This document shows positions 1-7,420 of a stretch of 11,779 bases of DNA, piece after piece; the stretch's first letter is position 1; the number at the start of each line of letters is the position of its first letter. This DNA comes from JBBEBE01 sp051746765. GTDB taxonomy: Bacteria; Bacteroidota; Rhodothermia; Balneolales; Balneolaceae. The position numbers and the translations under genes are program-made. Below the pieces are notes generated by a model, which saw nothing but the letters and a program-made list of their open reading frames with translations, did no database searches and was not told where the DNA came from. The stretch is taken from assembly GCA_051746765.1 (NCBI GenBank), contig JBNJFK010000054.1:1-11779 (forward strand). Direction: 5' to 3'.

Positions 1-845
1 ACGAAATCCAGGGGTTGACCCTCGGTGGAGTTGGCCGCGGGACCACGCTGGATCACATTGATATCTTCGTCTCGGCCGATGACGGAATCGAGATCTTTGG
101 CGGCACGGTCGATATCAGCAACATCTCTGTCGCATTTGCCGAAGACGACTCGTTTGATTTTGATCTGGGGTGGACCGGAACCGGACAGTATCTCTTTGCT
201 CTTCAGGGAGGGAACGGAGCCGATCATGGTGGCGAATGGGATGGTGCCAATCCGGACAACGCTCCCCTCTACTCGAGTGCCCGGCTCTACAATATGACAT
301 TGATCGGACAGGGGTTGAACAGCACGGCACGGGATAGCGACGCATCCGCCATCCTCCAACGAGATGGTTCTGCCTACTCGATCTACAACTCCATCATCAC
401 CGATTTCAACGGGATGGGGATCGAGATCGAAGATCTCAACGATGCCGAGGACTCCTATGACAAAACCATTCTGGATGTCAACGGAGATGGTGCAAGTATT
501 GCCGGTAACCTCTGGTATACCGGAAATGCCACCAGCATCGAAACGATGGTCAAGGTGACCGACCCAAATGTCTCACGAGATGGCGATGGATTAGACACCG
601 CCACCTGGCTTCTCGCCCGAAACAACGAGTTTGACGATCCGCAACTGGGAGGCATCTGCCGGGCACGTGACTGCGGAACGCTCGACCCGGTACCGTCTGC
701 TCCGCAAGTAACCACGCTGGCGCAGACAGTTGCAGACAGCAACGTCGATCAAACCAGTTATATCGGAGCATTCGACCCGACTGCTTCCTCGACCTGGATC
801 TCCGGGTGGACCACGCTGGCCCGGTATGGCTACCTGGCCAACTGA
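1..845 (+). CDS. Secreted beta-helix-like protein of unknown function (5' partial)
   Basis: The reading frame is open from the window edge (first full codon at position 3, residues EIQG) to TGA at 843-845, so about 280 C-terminal residues are visible and the start lies outside. The internal TTG at 15 is a leucine codon, not a start. The protein is rich in Asp, Gly and Asn, with short repeating beta-strand units such as DDGIEIFGGT (about residues 26-35) and DDSFDFDLGW (48-57). These resemble right-handed parallel beta-helix proteins that are often annotated only as hypothetical or lipoprotein. The end (YIGAFDP...GWTTLARYGYLAN) looks like a natural C-terminus of this family, and no type IX secretion C-terminal domain is visible. 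It precedes a pho-box-driven TonB receptor and may be a surface or periplasmic partner of it, but a strong terminator separates the two. The biochemical role is unknown. Confidence 0.85.
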   Translation, partial: EIQGLTLGGVGRGTTLDHIDIFVSADDGIEIFGGTVDISNISVAFAEDDSFDFDLGWTGTGQYLFALQGGNGADHGGEWDGANPDNAPLYSSARLYNMTLIGQGLNSTARDSDASAILQRDGSAYSIYNSIITDFNGMGIEIEDLNDAEDSYDKTILDVNGDGASIAGNLWYTGNATSIETMVKVTDPNVSRDGDGLDTATWLLARNNEFDDPQLGGICRARDCGTLDPVPSAPQVTTLAQTVADSNVDQTSYIGAFDPTASSTWISGWTTLARYGYLAN

Positions 846-880
846 TCCGGACACACGACCCTCATACGAATCACACAACG

Positions 881-913
881 AAAAAGGAGAGGCTGACCGC
901 CTCTCCTTTTTTT
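881..913 (+). terminator. Intrinsic (Rho-independent) terminator
   Basis: An 8-bp stem GGAGAGGC (886-893) pairs with GCCTCTCC (899-906) around a 5-base loop. It is extended by A:T pairs (881-885 with 907-911), and the T-tract runs 907-913. It lies 35 bases after the beta-helix protein stop. Because the A and T runs are symmetrical it could also work on the other strand, but no minus-strand gene ends here. Confidence 0.9.
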
Positions 914-993
914 ATACCGTCACACCTCCCCTTCTCCCGACCCTTTCTTGTCTGTCGATCGAATCATCTCCACACTGCGAGGATTTCGTGCTT

Positions 994-1023
994 CTTAACA
1001 GAAGGGTAACGTTGCGGTAAACT
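994..1023 (+). promoter_or_regulatory. Candidate pho box: three 11-bp-spaced direct repeats
   Basis: Three 8-base units, CTTAACAG (994-1001), GGTAACGT (1005-1012) and GGTAAACT (1016-1023), are separated by exactly 3 bases, giving an 11-bp period. This is the geometry of PhoB/PhoP sites: CTGTCAT repeats in E. coli, TTAACA-like repeats in Bacillus and CTTAACCT triplets in cyanobacteria. The core TTAACA (995-1000) matches the Bacillus unit exactly. The third unit would sit near the -35 position of a weak -10-like TACTAT (1043-1048), suiting activation by a response regulator. The site lies 61 bp before the TonB receptor start, and a PhoB-type regulator is encoded just behind that receptor. Binding is inferred from pattern only. 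Confidence 0.6.
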
Positions 1024-1084
1024 CGAGATATCATCGGCTCCGTACTATTTAACCAGAACATCACACACCGATAATCTATCTCTC

Positions 1085-3997
1085 ATGAAAAGAACTTTAC
1101 TTGCCACGCTGTTAACGATTCTGCCGCTGTTTGCTGCTGCCCAGACGGGTACATTGACCGGTCAGATCGTCGACGAGACCACGGCCGAGCCGATGATCGG
1201 CGTAAACGTCTATCTCCCGGATGTGGGAACCGGTGCCGTGACCGATCTGGACGGGACCTACCGTATCGACCTGGAGCCCGGCACCTACACACTTGAAGTC
1301 AGCTACATCACGCACCAGAAAAAGATTGTCACAGATGTATCTGTCACCGACGGAACGGCAACGAAACTGGATCTGAGCCTCTCGGAAGCGAATCAAGAGC
1401 TGGAAGAGGTGGTGGTCTCTGCCCGCCGGATCGACAACAACGAAGTCGCTCTGTTGCGGCTTCAAAAACGCTCCCTTCCGGTACAGGACGGAATCTCTGC
1501 GCAAGAGATCGCACGATTGGGACTGGGCAATTCGGCAGAATCCATGAAGATGGTTACCGGTGCATCGGTCGAAGACGGAAAATACATCGTCATGAGAGGA
1601 TTGGGAGATCGATACAGTATCTCCAGCCTGGACGGCATGGCTCTTCCGGCAACCAACCCCTACCGAAACAGTGCCAGCCTGGATCTGATTCCCAGTAGCA
1701 TGGTTGACAACATCGTGGTTAAAAAGACTTTCTCGCCCGATCTCCCCGGCAACTTCACGGGGGGTGCTGTCGACATCTCAACCAAATCCCTCCCGGACAG
1801 ATACTATCTGGATATGAGTACATCTGTCAGCTACAATGATCAGACTACTCTGAATTCCGGCTTTCGACGGGATGCGATGGACAACCGCTATCGACGATTC
1901 GGTGCCGACGACGGGTCCCGTGCCTACCGTTCCGACTGGCAGTCAAACCCCCATCTGACCAATTTGAGTCAGACGATGATTCAGCTGCAGAACAATCAGC
2001 TCTCACAAGAAGAGATACAGGCATTCAACTCGAGTATGCGTTCGCTTGCCGACCGGAGCTACACAACCCGGGCGGTTCAACCCGAACCGAATCACGGACT
2101 GAATCTCTCGTACGGCAACCGTCACGAACTGGGCAACTCCGGTGACCAGATCGGGTACAACCTTGGATTTCACTACGACAAATCATACTCACACGATGAC
2201 CAGCGTCAGATCAATAACTACAGCGCGCGAATTCCGGACGGCAGCCAGACCCGAATGCGTCCGTTCCAGTTGAACAGTGGAAGTGAAAGTCAGGACAACG
2301 TACAGGCCGGATACATCGGCGCATTGACCTGGCAGCCCAACACCTATCACGATCTTACAGTGACCTCCATATTCAACAACAGCGGGAACGAGTCGGTACT
2401 TGACATGAACAACGGGGCGTATCCGGGTGCGCTTTCGTCGGGATCGTACAACAACCGGGTCATCTCCTTCACACAGAGACGGTTGATGAACAATCAGATC
2501 AAGGGCCGCCACTCTCTGGATCCGCTGGAGATTCGTTGGTCGGTAAATCGGGTTCTCTCCACACAGTACGAGCCGGACACCCGGTTCCTCGGAGCTCCCG
2601 TAGACAATCAGGGGTCCTACTTCTTCGTCCGTGAAGTTCAGCTTCCGTTCCATTTCTTCCGGGATCTGGAGGATCGCCAATCGAATGCGAAACTGGATCT
2701 GGAATATCAACTGAATGACCGATTGACGCTGAAAACCGGGGGCCTCTTCTCCAGAAAGGACCGGACGTTTGACGAACAACGCATCCAGCTTGAGAACAAC
2801 GGAACCGACCCGTCCAATGAAGAGTTTCTCGGGTTCCGGGAAGCTTCCGGTGACTACGACTCCTATTTCTCAGCATCGAATATGGGTGTTCTGGGAACGG
2901 ACGGGAACGGACAACCGATCCTCGGTCTTACCTGGAGAGACCAGACCCGGCCGGAGAACAGCTACAGTGGCGAAGAGCAGATTGCCGCCGGCTTTCTGAT
3001 GGGCGTTGTCGAGCTGTCGGACCAGATCCGAATCTTTGGCGGAGCTCGACTCGAAAAGACCGATTTTACGGTTCAACCCGGCAGTGGCGCTGCACCGGGA
3101 ACACTCGATGTTGTCGACATCCTGCCGTCGTTGAACCTGATCTACTCCCTCAACGAAGCGACCAATCTTCGCTGGAGTGCCAGCCAGACGTTGGCCCGAC
3201 CCACCATGCGGGAGATGGCACCTTTCGCCTCATTCGACCTGTTGGGAGGTTTCCCGATTGTAGGAAATCCCGGCCTGACCCGAACCAATGTGACCAATCT
3301 GGACATGCGATACGAACTGTTTCCGACTGCCGGCGAGCTCTTCGCTGTGAGTGGGTTCTACAAGCAGTTCGAAAACCCGATCGTTCTGGAGTTGGATGTG
3401 GCAACAGATCAACCCCAATACAGCTACGTCAATACCGATTCGGGCCGGCTGTACGGATTGGAATTCGAATTTCGAAAACATCTCGGATTTCTTCACTCCA
3501 GACTGGAGAATCTGAAGTTTTCGAGCAACGTCACCTGGACCTACTCCAAAGTTGATATGAGTGACCAAGAGTATCAGACTCGCCGGCAGTTGGATGAGGA
3601 TATCCAGCCCTATCGACCGTTCCCACATCAGTCACCCTACATTATCAACGCCACCCTGCAGTATGAACACGGCCCGGCGGGACTGGACGCAGCGCTGCAC
3701 GCCAATCTGTTCGGTCCCCGACTGGCGGCTAACGGATCGGGAGCAGCTCCTGACATCTACGAAGTTTACGGAAAGACCAACAGGGAGGGTCAAATTGATT
3801 CTGTTCGACCGATGCCCGATCTCGGACTCCGAATCAAGAAGTCCTTCCTGCCGGAACTCTCCGTGGCCCTGAACCTTCAAAACCTGCTCGACTACAGTGT
3901 GGTTCAATATCAAAAAGATGGAGACACCTATTTCACCAACAGTGCCATCAATCCGGGCCGAACCGTCAGTTTGAGTGTCAGTTACTCCATACGGTAG
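1085..3997 (+). CDS. TonB-dependent outer-membrane receptor, probably Pho-regulated
   Basis: This 970-residue TonB-dependent receptor of Bacteroidota type is predicted to be a 22-stranded outer-membrane barrel driving energy-dependent uptake. Residues 1-19 form a signal peptide (MKRTLLATLL... ending AAAQ). Residues 22-100 are a carboxypeptidase-regulatory-like domain, EEVVVSA (107-113) is a likely TonB box, and the plug spans about 125-235 with VMRGLGDRYS and NFTGGAVDISTK. The barrel ends in the usual beta signal (NPGRTVSLSVSYSIR). The ATG at 1085 places the signal peptide at the N-terminus; no Shine-Dalgarno is visible, as is common in this phylum. The substrate is not readable from the sequence. 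The pho-box-like repeats upstream and the PhoB/PhoR-like pair downstream (151-bp gap) suggest induction by phosphate limitation and import of a phosphorus compound or complex. No SusD-like partner is in the window. Confidence 0.93.
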   Translation: MKRTLLATLLTILPLFAAAQTGTLTGQIVDETTAEPMIGVNVYLPDVGTGAVTDLDGTYRIDLEPGTYTLEVSYITHQKKIVTDVSVTDGTATKLDLSLSEANQELEEVVVSARRIDNNEVALLRLQKRSLPVQDGISAQEIARLGLGNSAESMKMVTGASVEDGKYIVMRGLGDRYSISSLDGMALPATNPYRNSASLDLIPSSMVDNIVVKKTFSPDLPGNFTGGAVDISTKSLPDRYYLDMSTSVSYNDQTTLNSGFRRDAMDNRYRRFGADDGSRAYRSDWQSNPHLTNLSQTMIQLQNNQLSQEEIQAFNSSMRSLADRSYTTRAVQPEPNHGLNLSYGNRHELGNSGDQIGYNLGFHYDKSYSHDDQRQINNYSARIPDGSQTRMRPFQLNSGSESQDNVQAGYIGALTWQPNTYHDLTVTSIFNNSGNESVLDMNNGAYPGALSSGSYNNRVISFTQRRLMNNQIKGRHSLDPLEIRWSVNRVLSTQYEPDTRFLGAPVDNQGSYFFVREVQLPFHFFRDLEDRQSNAKLDLEYQLNDRLTLKTGGLFSRKDRTFDEQRIQLENNGTDPSNEEFLGFREASGDYDSYFSASNMGVLGTDGNGQPILGLTWRDQTRPENSYSGEEQIAAGFLMGVVELSDQIRIFGGARLEKTDFTVQPGSGAAPGTLDVVDILPSLNLIYSLNEATNLRWSASQTLARPTMREMAPFASFDLLGGFPIVGNPGLTRTNVTNLDMRYELFPTAGELFAVSGFYKQFENPIVLELDVATDQPQYSYVNTDSGRLYGLEFEFRKHLGFLHSRLENLKFSSNVTWTYSKVDMSDQEYQTRRQLDEDIQPYRPFPHQSPYIINATLQYEHGPAGLDAALHANLFGPRLAANGSGAAPDIYEVYGKTNREGQIDSVRPMPDLGLRIKKSFLPELSVALNLQNLLDYSVVQYQKDGDTYFTNSAINPGRTVSLSVSYSIR

Positions 3998-4025
3998 CCG
4001 TTCACGGAACGGTAGCCGTCACGGA
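3991..4025 (+). repeat. Imperfect tandem duplication across the receptor stop codon
   Basis: ACGGTAGCCGTTCACGGA (3991-4008) is followed directly by a 17-base copy (4009-4025) that lacks one T. The first copy contains the receptor stop TAG (3995-3997); the second repeats it at 4013-4015. It looks like a small local duplication with no effect on the protein. Confidence 0.8.
3998..4012 (+). other. Short hairpin after the receptor gene
   Basis: CCGTTC (3998-4003) and GAACGG (4007-4012) form a perfect 6-bp stem with a 3-base loop, immediately behind the stop codon. There is no T-tract, so it is not a standard terminator. It could protect the 3' end or partly attenuate read-through into the regulator gene. 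It arises partly from the tandem duplication at this spot, so it may be accidental. Confidence 0.4.
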
Positions 4026-4148
4026 CTCGGACACCCCCGGAGCGCTGCAATCGTTTCGTTTAATGGCGGGGTTCCGTACCATACATCACGGTTCGGGACT
4101 CCGGATGGCACACCCCACCAGAGTCTCAACCCAATTGAACAGAGCATC

Positions 4149-4847
4149 ATGAGTCGAAAATCCATATCCCCGTCTTCAAAAACCGTTCTTGTGGTCGATG
4201 ACGAGCAGGACCTGCTGGACCTGATTGAGTACAATTTGAAGAAGGAGTCATTCCGGGTTCTTCGAGCAGAAAACGGTCTTGAAGGTCTGGCTCTGGCCCG
4301 AAAGGAGCACCCCGACCTGATCCTTCTGGATATCATGATGCCCAAAATGGACGGTCTGCAGGTTTGTCAGGAGATTCGGCGGGATCCGGAGATCGAACAG
4401 ACACCCATCATTTTTCTTACGGCCCGAGAAGATGAAAAGACCGAAGTGGACGGGTTGGATCGGGGAGCCGATGACTACATCACCAAACCGATCAGTACCC
4501 GAAAACTCATGTCCCGCATCAAAGCGGTGCTGAGGCGATCAGGAAAACCGGACGAGGAGGTAACCCGAATCGAGGCTCATGGTATAACCATCGACCGGGA
4601 GAAGTACATGGTTACGAAAAACGGAACAGAACTCCACCTTCCCCGAAAAGAGTTCGAGCTCCTCTTCTACATGGCACGAAAGCGCGGTATGGTCCTCAGT
4701 CGGGAGACTCTCCTGAATCATGTGTGGGGTGACAATGTCTACGTTGTGGACCGGACCATCGATGTTCACGTCCGGAAGATTCGAGAGAAGATTGGCGACG
4801 AACTTATCGAAACTGTCAAAGGGGTAGGATACCGATTCAAGGAGTGA
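4149..4847 (+). CDS. PhoB-type response regulator (OmpR/PhoB family)
   Basis: This is a 232-residue cytoplasmic transcription factor. The receiver domain (about 12-130) has the acidic pair D17/D18, phospho-acceptor D61 (LLDIMMP), T91 and K113 (TKP). A winged helix-turn-helix of OmpR type (about 140-231) has the typical DRTIDVHVRKIREKIG and VKGVGYRF. Members bind 11-bp-spaced direct repeats as dimers, matching the repeats before the receptor gene. I chose ATG 4149 (MSRKS) because the 58 codons upstream in the same frame encode low-complexity sequence overlapping the receptor 3' end and do not resemble the family. The gene overlaps the kinase start by one base, so the two are translated together. 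Resemblance is closest to PhoB, but members that sense other signals cannot be excluded. Confidence 0.93.
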   Translation: MSRKSISPSSKTVLVVDDEQDLLDLIEYNLKKESFRVLRAENGLEGLALARKEHPDLILLDIMMPKMDGLQVCQEIRRDPEIEQTPIIFLTAREDEKTEVDGLDRGADDYITKPISTRKLMSRIKAVLRRSGKPDEEVTRIEAHGITIDREKYMVTKNGTELHLPRKEFELLFYMARKRGMVLSRETLLNHVWGDNVYVVDRTIDVHVRKIREKIGDELIETVKGVGYRFKE

Positions 4848-5920
4848 TGAAAAATCGAGGACTGCTATCCCGAATACCCCGATTCAGTGTTGGATTGCGG
4901 CTTGCAACCATATCCGCGGGCGTAGTCGTTCTCATCCTTTCTCTTTCGCTTCCTTTTCTTCCACAAGAACTTATTGACGGGAGTACACTCTGGATTCCGT
5001 TCACCGGAATCCTCGTCTTTTTCACGGTCTATTTGATCTCTACCCGCCTTCTGAAAGAGCGATTGAACACCCTCCACCAGTTGGTTAGAAGTATCGCCAA
5101 GAAGGCATTCAACGAAGAGTACCCGCCACCGGGGGAACACCATGACGAACTGGACCTCCTCCATACACAGGCCTTGCGGGCCCGCATCACCATCGAGCGG
5201 GAGATCAAACGTCTGAACAAAATCGAGGATTACCGAAAGGAGTTCATTGGTGACATTTCCCATGAATTGAAGACCCCGATCTTCGCCATCCAGGGGTTCC
5301 TGGAGACGCTACTGGACGGAGCATTGGAAGATCCGGAAGTGAACCGGCAGTTTCTCACCAAAGCGATGAAGAATGCCAACCGGCTCAGCTATCTGACAAA
5401 GGATTTGATGGAGATCTCCCGTTTGGAGACGGGTGAACTGAAAGCCGATGTACAGCCGGTCCGGTTCCACGAGATCCTCGACGACGTACTGGAGCACCTT
5501 GCATACAAGGCCCAAAAAGAGGAGGTGGAGCTGCTGTCCGACATCCCGGAAGAGTTGGTGGTGATGGCCGATCGTGCCCAACTCAAACAGTTGTTGGTAA
5601 ACCTGATTGAAAACGGGATCAAGTACAACCGTCCGGGCGGGTTTGTCCGGATCAGCAGTGAACCCCTCGGGAAGTCTTCTCACCGGGTCTTGTTTACGAT
5701 CGAAGACAACGGCATCGGTATGGATGCCCGGGACATACCACGAATTACCGAACGTTTCTTCCGGATTGACAAATCGCGATCCCGGGAGCGGGGCGGAACC
5801 GGCTTGGGACTCTCGATCGTCAAGCATATTATTGAATCGCTGGGCGAGGATCTGAAGATCGAGAGTGCACCCAATGAGGGAAGTCGTTTTCGATTCACAC
5901 TATCCCGCCCGTCAATGTAG
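4847..5920 (+). CDS. PhoR-like sensor histidine kinase
   Basis: A 357-residue membrane histidine kinase that should phosphorylate the preceding regulator at D61. Two transmembrane segments (about 18-38 and 46-67) leave only a very short external loop. A HAMP-like or coiled linker (about 68-130) is followed by the H-box with H139 (FIGDISHELKTP), N-box (NLIENGIKY, N256), G1 (EDNGIGM, 286-292), F-box (RFFRID) and G2 (GGTGLGLSIVK, 316-326). All catalytic motifs are intact. No PAS domain or large sensor domain is visible, so the signal may come through partner proteins, as PstSCAB/PhoU do for PhoR. ATG 4847 overlaps the regulator's TGA (TGATG). GTG at 4844 would add one residue. Confidence 0.92.
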   Translation: MKNRGLLSRIPRFSVGLRLATISAGVVVLILSLSLPFLPQELIDGSTLWIPFTGILVFFTVYLISTRLLKERLNTLHQLVRSIAKKAFNEEYPPPGEHHDELDLLHTQALRARITIEREIKRLNKIEDYRKEFIGDISHELKTPIFAIQGFLETLLDGALEDPEVNRQFLTKAMKNANRLSYLTKDLMEISRLETGELKADVQPVRFHEILDDVLEHLAYKAQKEEVELLSDIPEELVVMADRAQLKQLLVNLIENGIKYNRPGGFVRISSEPLGKSSHRVLFTIEDNGIGMDARDIPRITERFFRIDKSRSRERGGTGLGLSIVKHIIESLGEDLKIESAPNEGSRFRFTLSRPSM

Positions 5921-5949
5921 ATCGTTCACCCCCGTCAGAGCTGTAGCAT

Positions 5950-7320
5950 ATGTCCCTGAAATCCCATCGGTCCCGGCTTCTTGACCTCTTTGAGTCCCCC
6001 TGCAACGACGTCATTCATCTTCAGGGGGCATCGGTCCTCCACAGGCACGGAACGGATTACGAATACCCGTTTCGACAGGAGTCCAACTTCCTCTACCTGA
6101 CCGGAGTGGATGAACCAGACTTCACCATGATCCTGGACCTGAAAAGCAGCGAGTACCATCTGTTTGCTCCCTGGCGGCCGGCCCGATACGCCGTCTGGAA
6201 CGGGCACATCACGCCTCCTGACGTACTTCAGGAACGATACCAGCCGGACCACCTCCATGTTGGCGGATCCGTGGCAGATTGGTTGGGACATCGATCCCCG
6301 GATACGGTACACTGCCTGAACAATGAACAGGCCCGTCAATTGACCCGCCACCTGTCAAAGGAGGGGGTTTCCCGTCCGGCGATCGAATCCTCGGCACTTC
6401 CGGATGCGCTCGCCTGGTGTCGAGTCATCAAAGACGAGCAAGAACTCGAATGGTGTCGAACCGCCGCACGGGTCAACAATCTAGCCCACCTGGAGGTTTT
6501 CAGATCCCTCCGGCCGGGGATGCACGAATACGAATGCAAGGCGATTTTCGACTATCACCAGGTACGTCACGGGCTCGTTCAGGATGCCTACAACGGAATT
6601 CATGCCAGTGGCCCCAACAGTGCCGTTTTGCACTATACACGAACCGACCGGAAGATGGAAGCAGGGGAGCTCTACCTGATTGATGCCGGACATGAAGCAA
6701 ACGGTTACGCCTCGGACATTACACGTACCTGGCCCGTCTCCGGAACCTACACCCCAATCCAACGAACCCTCTATACCATTGTACTGGAGGCACAGAATCG
6801 AGCCATCACAATGGCTCGACCCGGGGTCCGCATGGAAGAACTTCATCTGGCATCGGCCGAAACGATTACTGCCGGATTGGTCGAGGCCGGATGGCTGAAC
6901 GGCAAGGTCGAGGATCTCATGGAGAAGGAGATACACACCCTCTTTTTCCCTCACGGTCTTGGGCACTTTCTCGGCCTGGATACCCACGATGTCGGCGGGG
7001 TACGGAAGGGAGAGAGCCCACCCGACCGACCGGGGCTGAAGACACTGCGCCTGCGACGCGAGCTCGCACCGGGCATGGTTCTCACTGTGGAACCGGGACT
7101 TTATCTCATCCCCGCTCTACTCGAGCCGGCATTCGAGGATGCAGATAAAAAGCCCTGGTTGAATCGCGAGCAGATCGAACCTCATTTGCAGATGGGAGGG
7201 ATCCGGATCGAAGACAACCTCATTATAACCGAACAAGGATCCGAGAATTTGACCACCGTTCCCAAAGAGATTGACGAGATTGAATCCTTCAACCGGGATT
7301 CAGATTCAAACGAAGTGTAA
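5950..7320 (+). CDS. pepP: Xaa-Pro aminopeptidase (M24B metallopeptidase)
   Basis: This 456-residue cytosolic enzyme removes the N-terminal residue from peptides with proline in second position. Residues 5-150 form the aminopeptidase-P N-terminal domain (FRQESNFLYLTGVDEPD), and about 165-435 the pita-bread catalytic domain. The dinuclear metal ligands are all visible: D245 and D256 (LIDAGHE...SDITRTW), H339 (HGLGHFLGLDTHD, with H346), E381 (LTVEPGLY) and E421 (IRIEDN). H228 corresponds to the family's additional active-site histidine. Length and layout match full-length PepP. The gene starts 29 bp after the kinase without a clear Shine-Dalgarno, so read-through is possible, but it is a housekeeping enzyme with no obvious tie to the regulators. 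Its 3' end overlaps, tail to tail, the original end of the minus-strand copper receptor. Confidence 0.93.
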   Translation: MSLKSHRSRLLDLFESPCNDVIHLQGASVLHRHGTDYEYPFRQESNFLYLTGVDEPDFTMILDLKSSEYHLFAPWRPARYAVWNGHITPPDVLQERYQPDHLHVGGSVADWLGHRSPDTVHCLNNEQARQLTRHLSKEGVSRPAIESSALPDALAWCRVIKDEQELEWCRTAARVNNLAHLEVFRSLRPGMHEYECKAIFDYHQVRHGLVQDAYNGIHASGPNSAVLHYTRTDRKMEAGELYLIDAGHEANGYASDITRTWPVSGTYTPIQRTLYTIVLEAQNRAITMARPGVRMEELHLASAETITAGLVEAGWLNGKVEDLMEKEIHTLFFPHGLGHFLGLDTHDVGGVRKGESPPDRPGLKTLRLRRELAPGMVLTVEPGLYLIPALLEPAFEDADKKPWLNREQIEPHLQMGGIRIEDNLIITEQGSENLTTVPKEIDEIESFNRDSDSNEV

Positions 7321-7420
7321 TCTGCATATTCCGTCCCGGCCGCGGAAACTGATTGACGCTCAGATGGTCCACTGCATACCGATCGAACAGGTTCTCGACC
7401 CCTACCTGCAACAAAAGCCC
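7289..7420 (-). pseudogene. Out-of-frame C-terminus of the copper receptor
   Basis: In the -1 frame relative to the receptor, 43 codons from 7420 to the TGA at 7289-7291 encode a canonical TonB-receptor C-terminus. It includes VGVENLFDRYAVDHLS and PGRNMQITLRLNL. This is exactly what the truncated receptor lacks. Restoring one G in the GGG run (plus-strand CCC at 7418-7420) turns AAG GGC into AAG GGG CTT and joins the two pieces seamlessly. The restored gene would overlap the 3' end of pepP by 32 bp. Confidence 0.85.

Noticed and set aside
1070..1075. GATAAT as a -10 element for the TonB receptor gene
   Set aside because: It is only 9 bases before the ATG and would leave practically no leader. 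TACTAT at 1043 is a better, though weak, candidate.
3975..4148. 58-codon N-terminal extension of the response regulator
   Set aside because: It overlaps the receptor 3' end, is low-complexity and has no family resemblance. The receiver domain begins normally after ATG 4149.
7329..7347. TTCCG/CGGAA hairpin between pepP and the copper receptor as a terminator
   Set aside because: The stem is only 5 bp, the loop is GC-rich, there is no T-tract, and it lies inside the restored receptor coding sequence.
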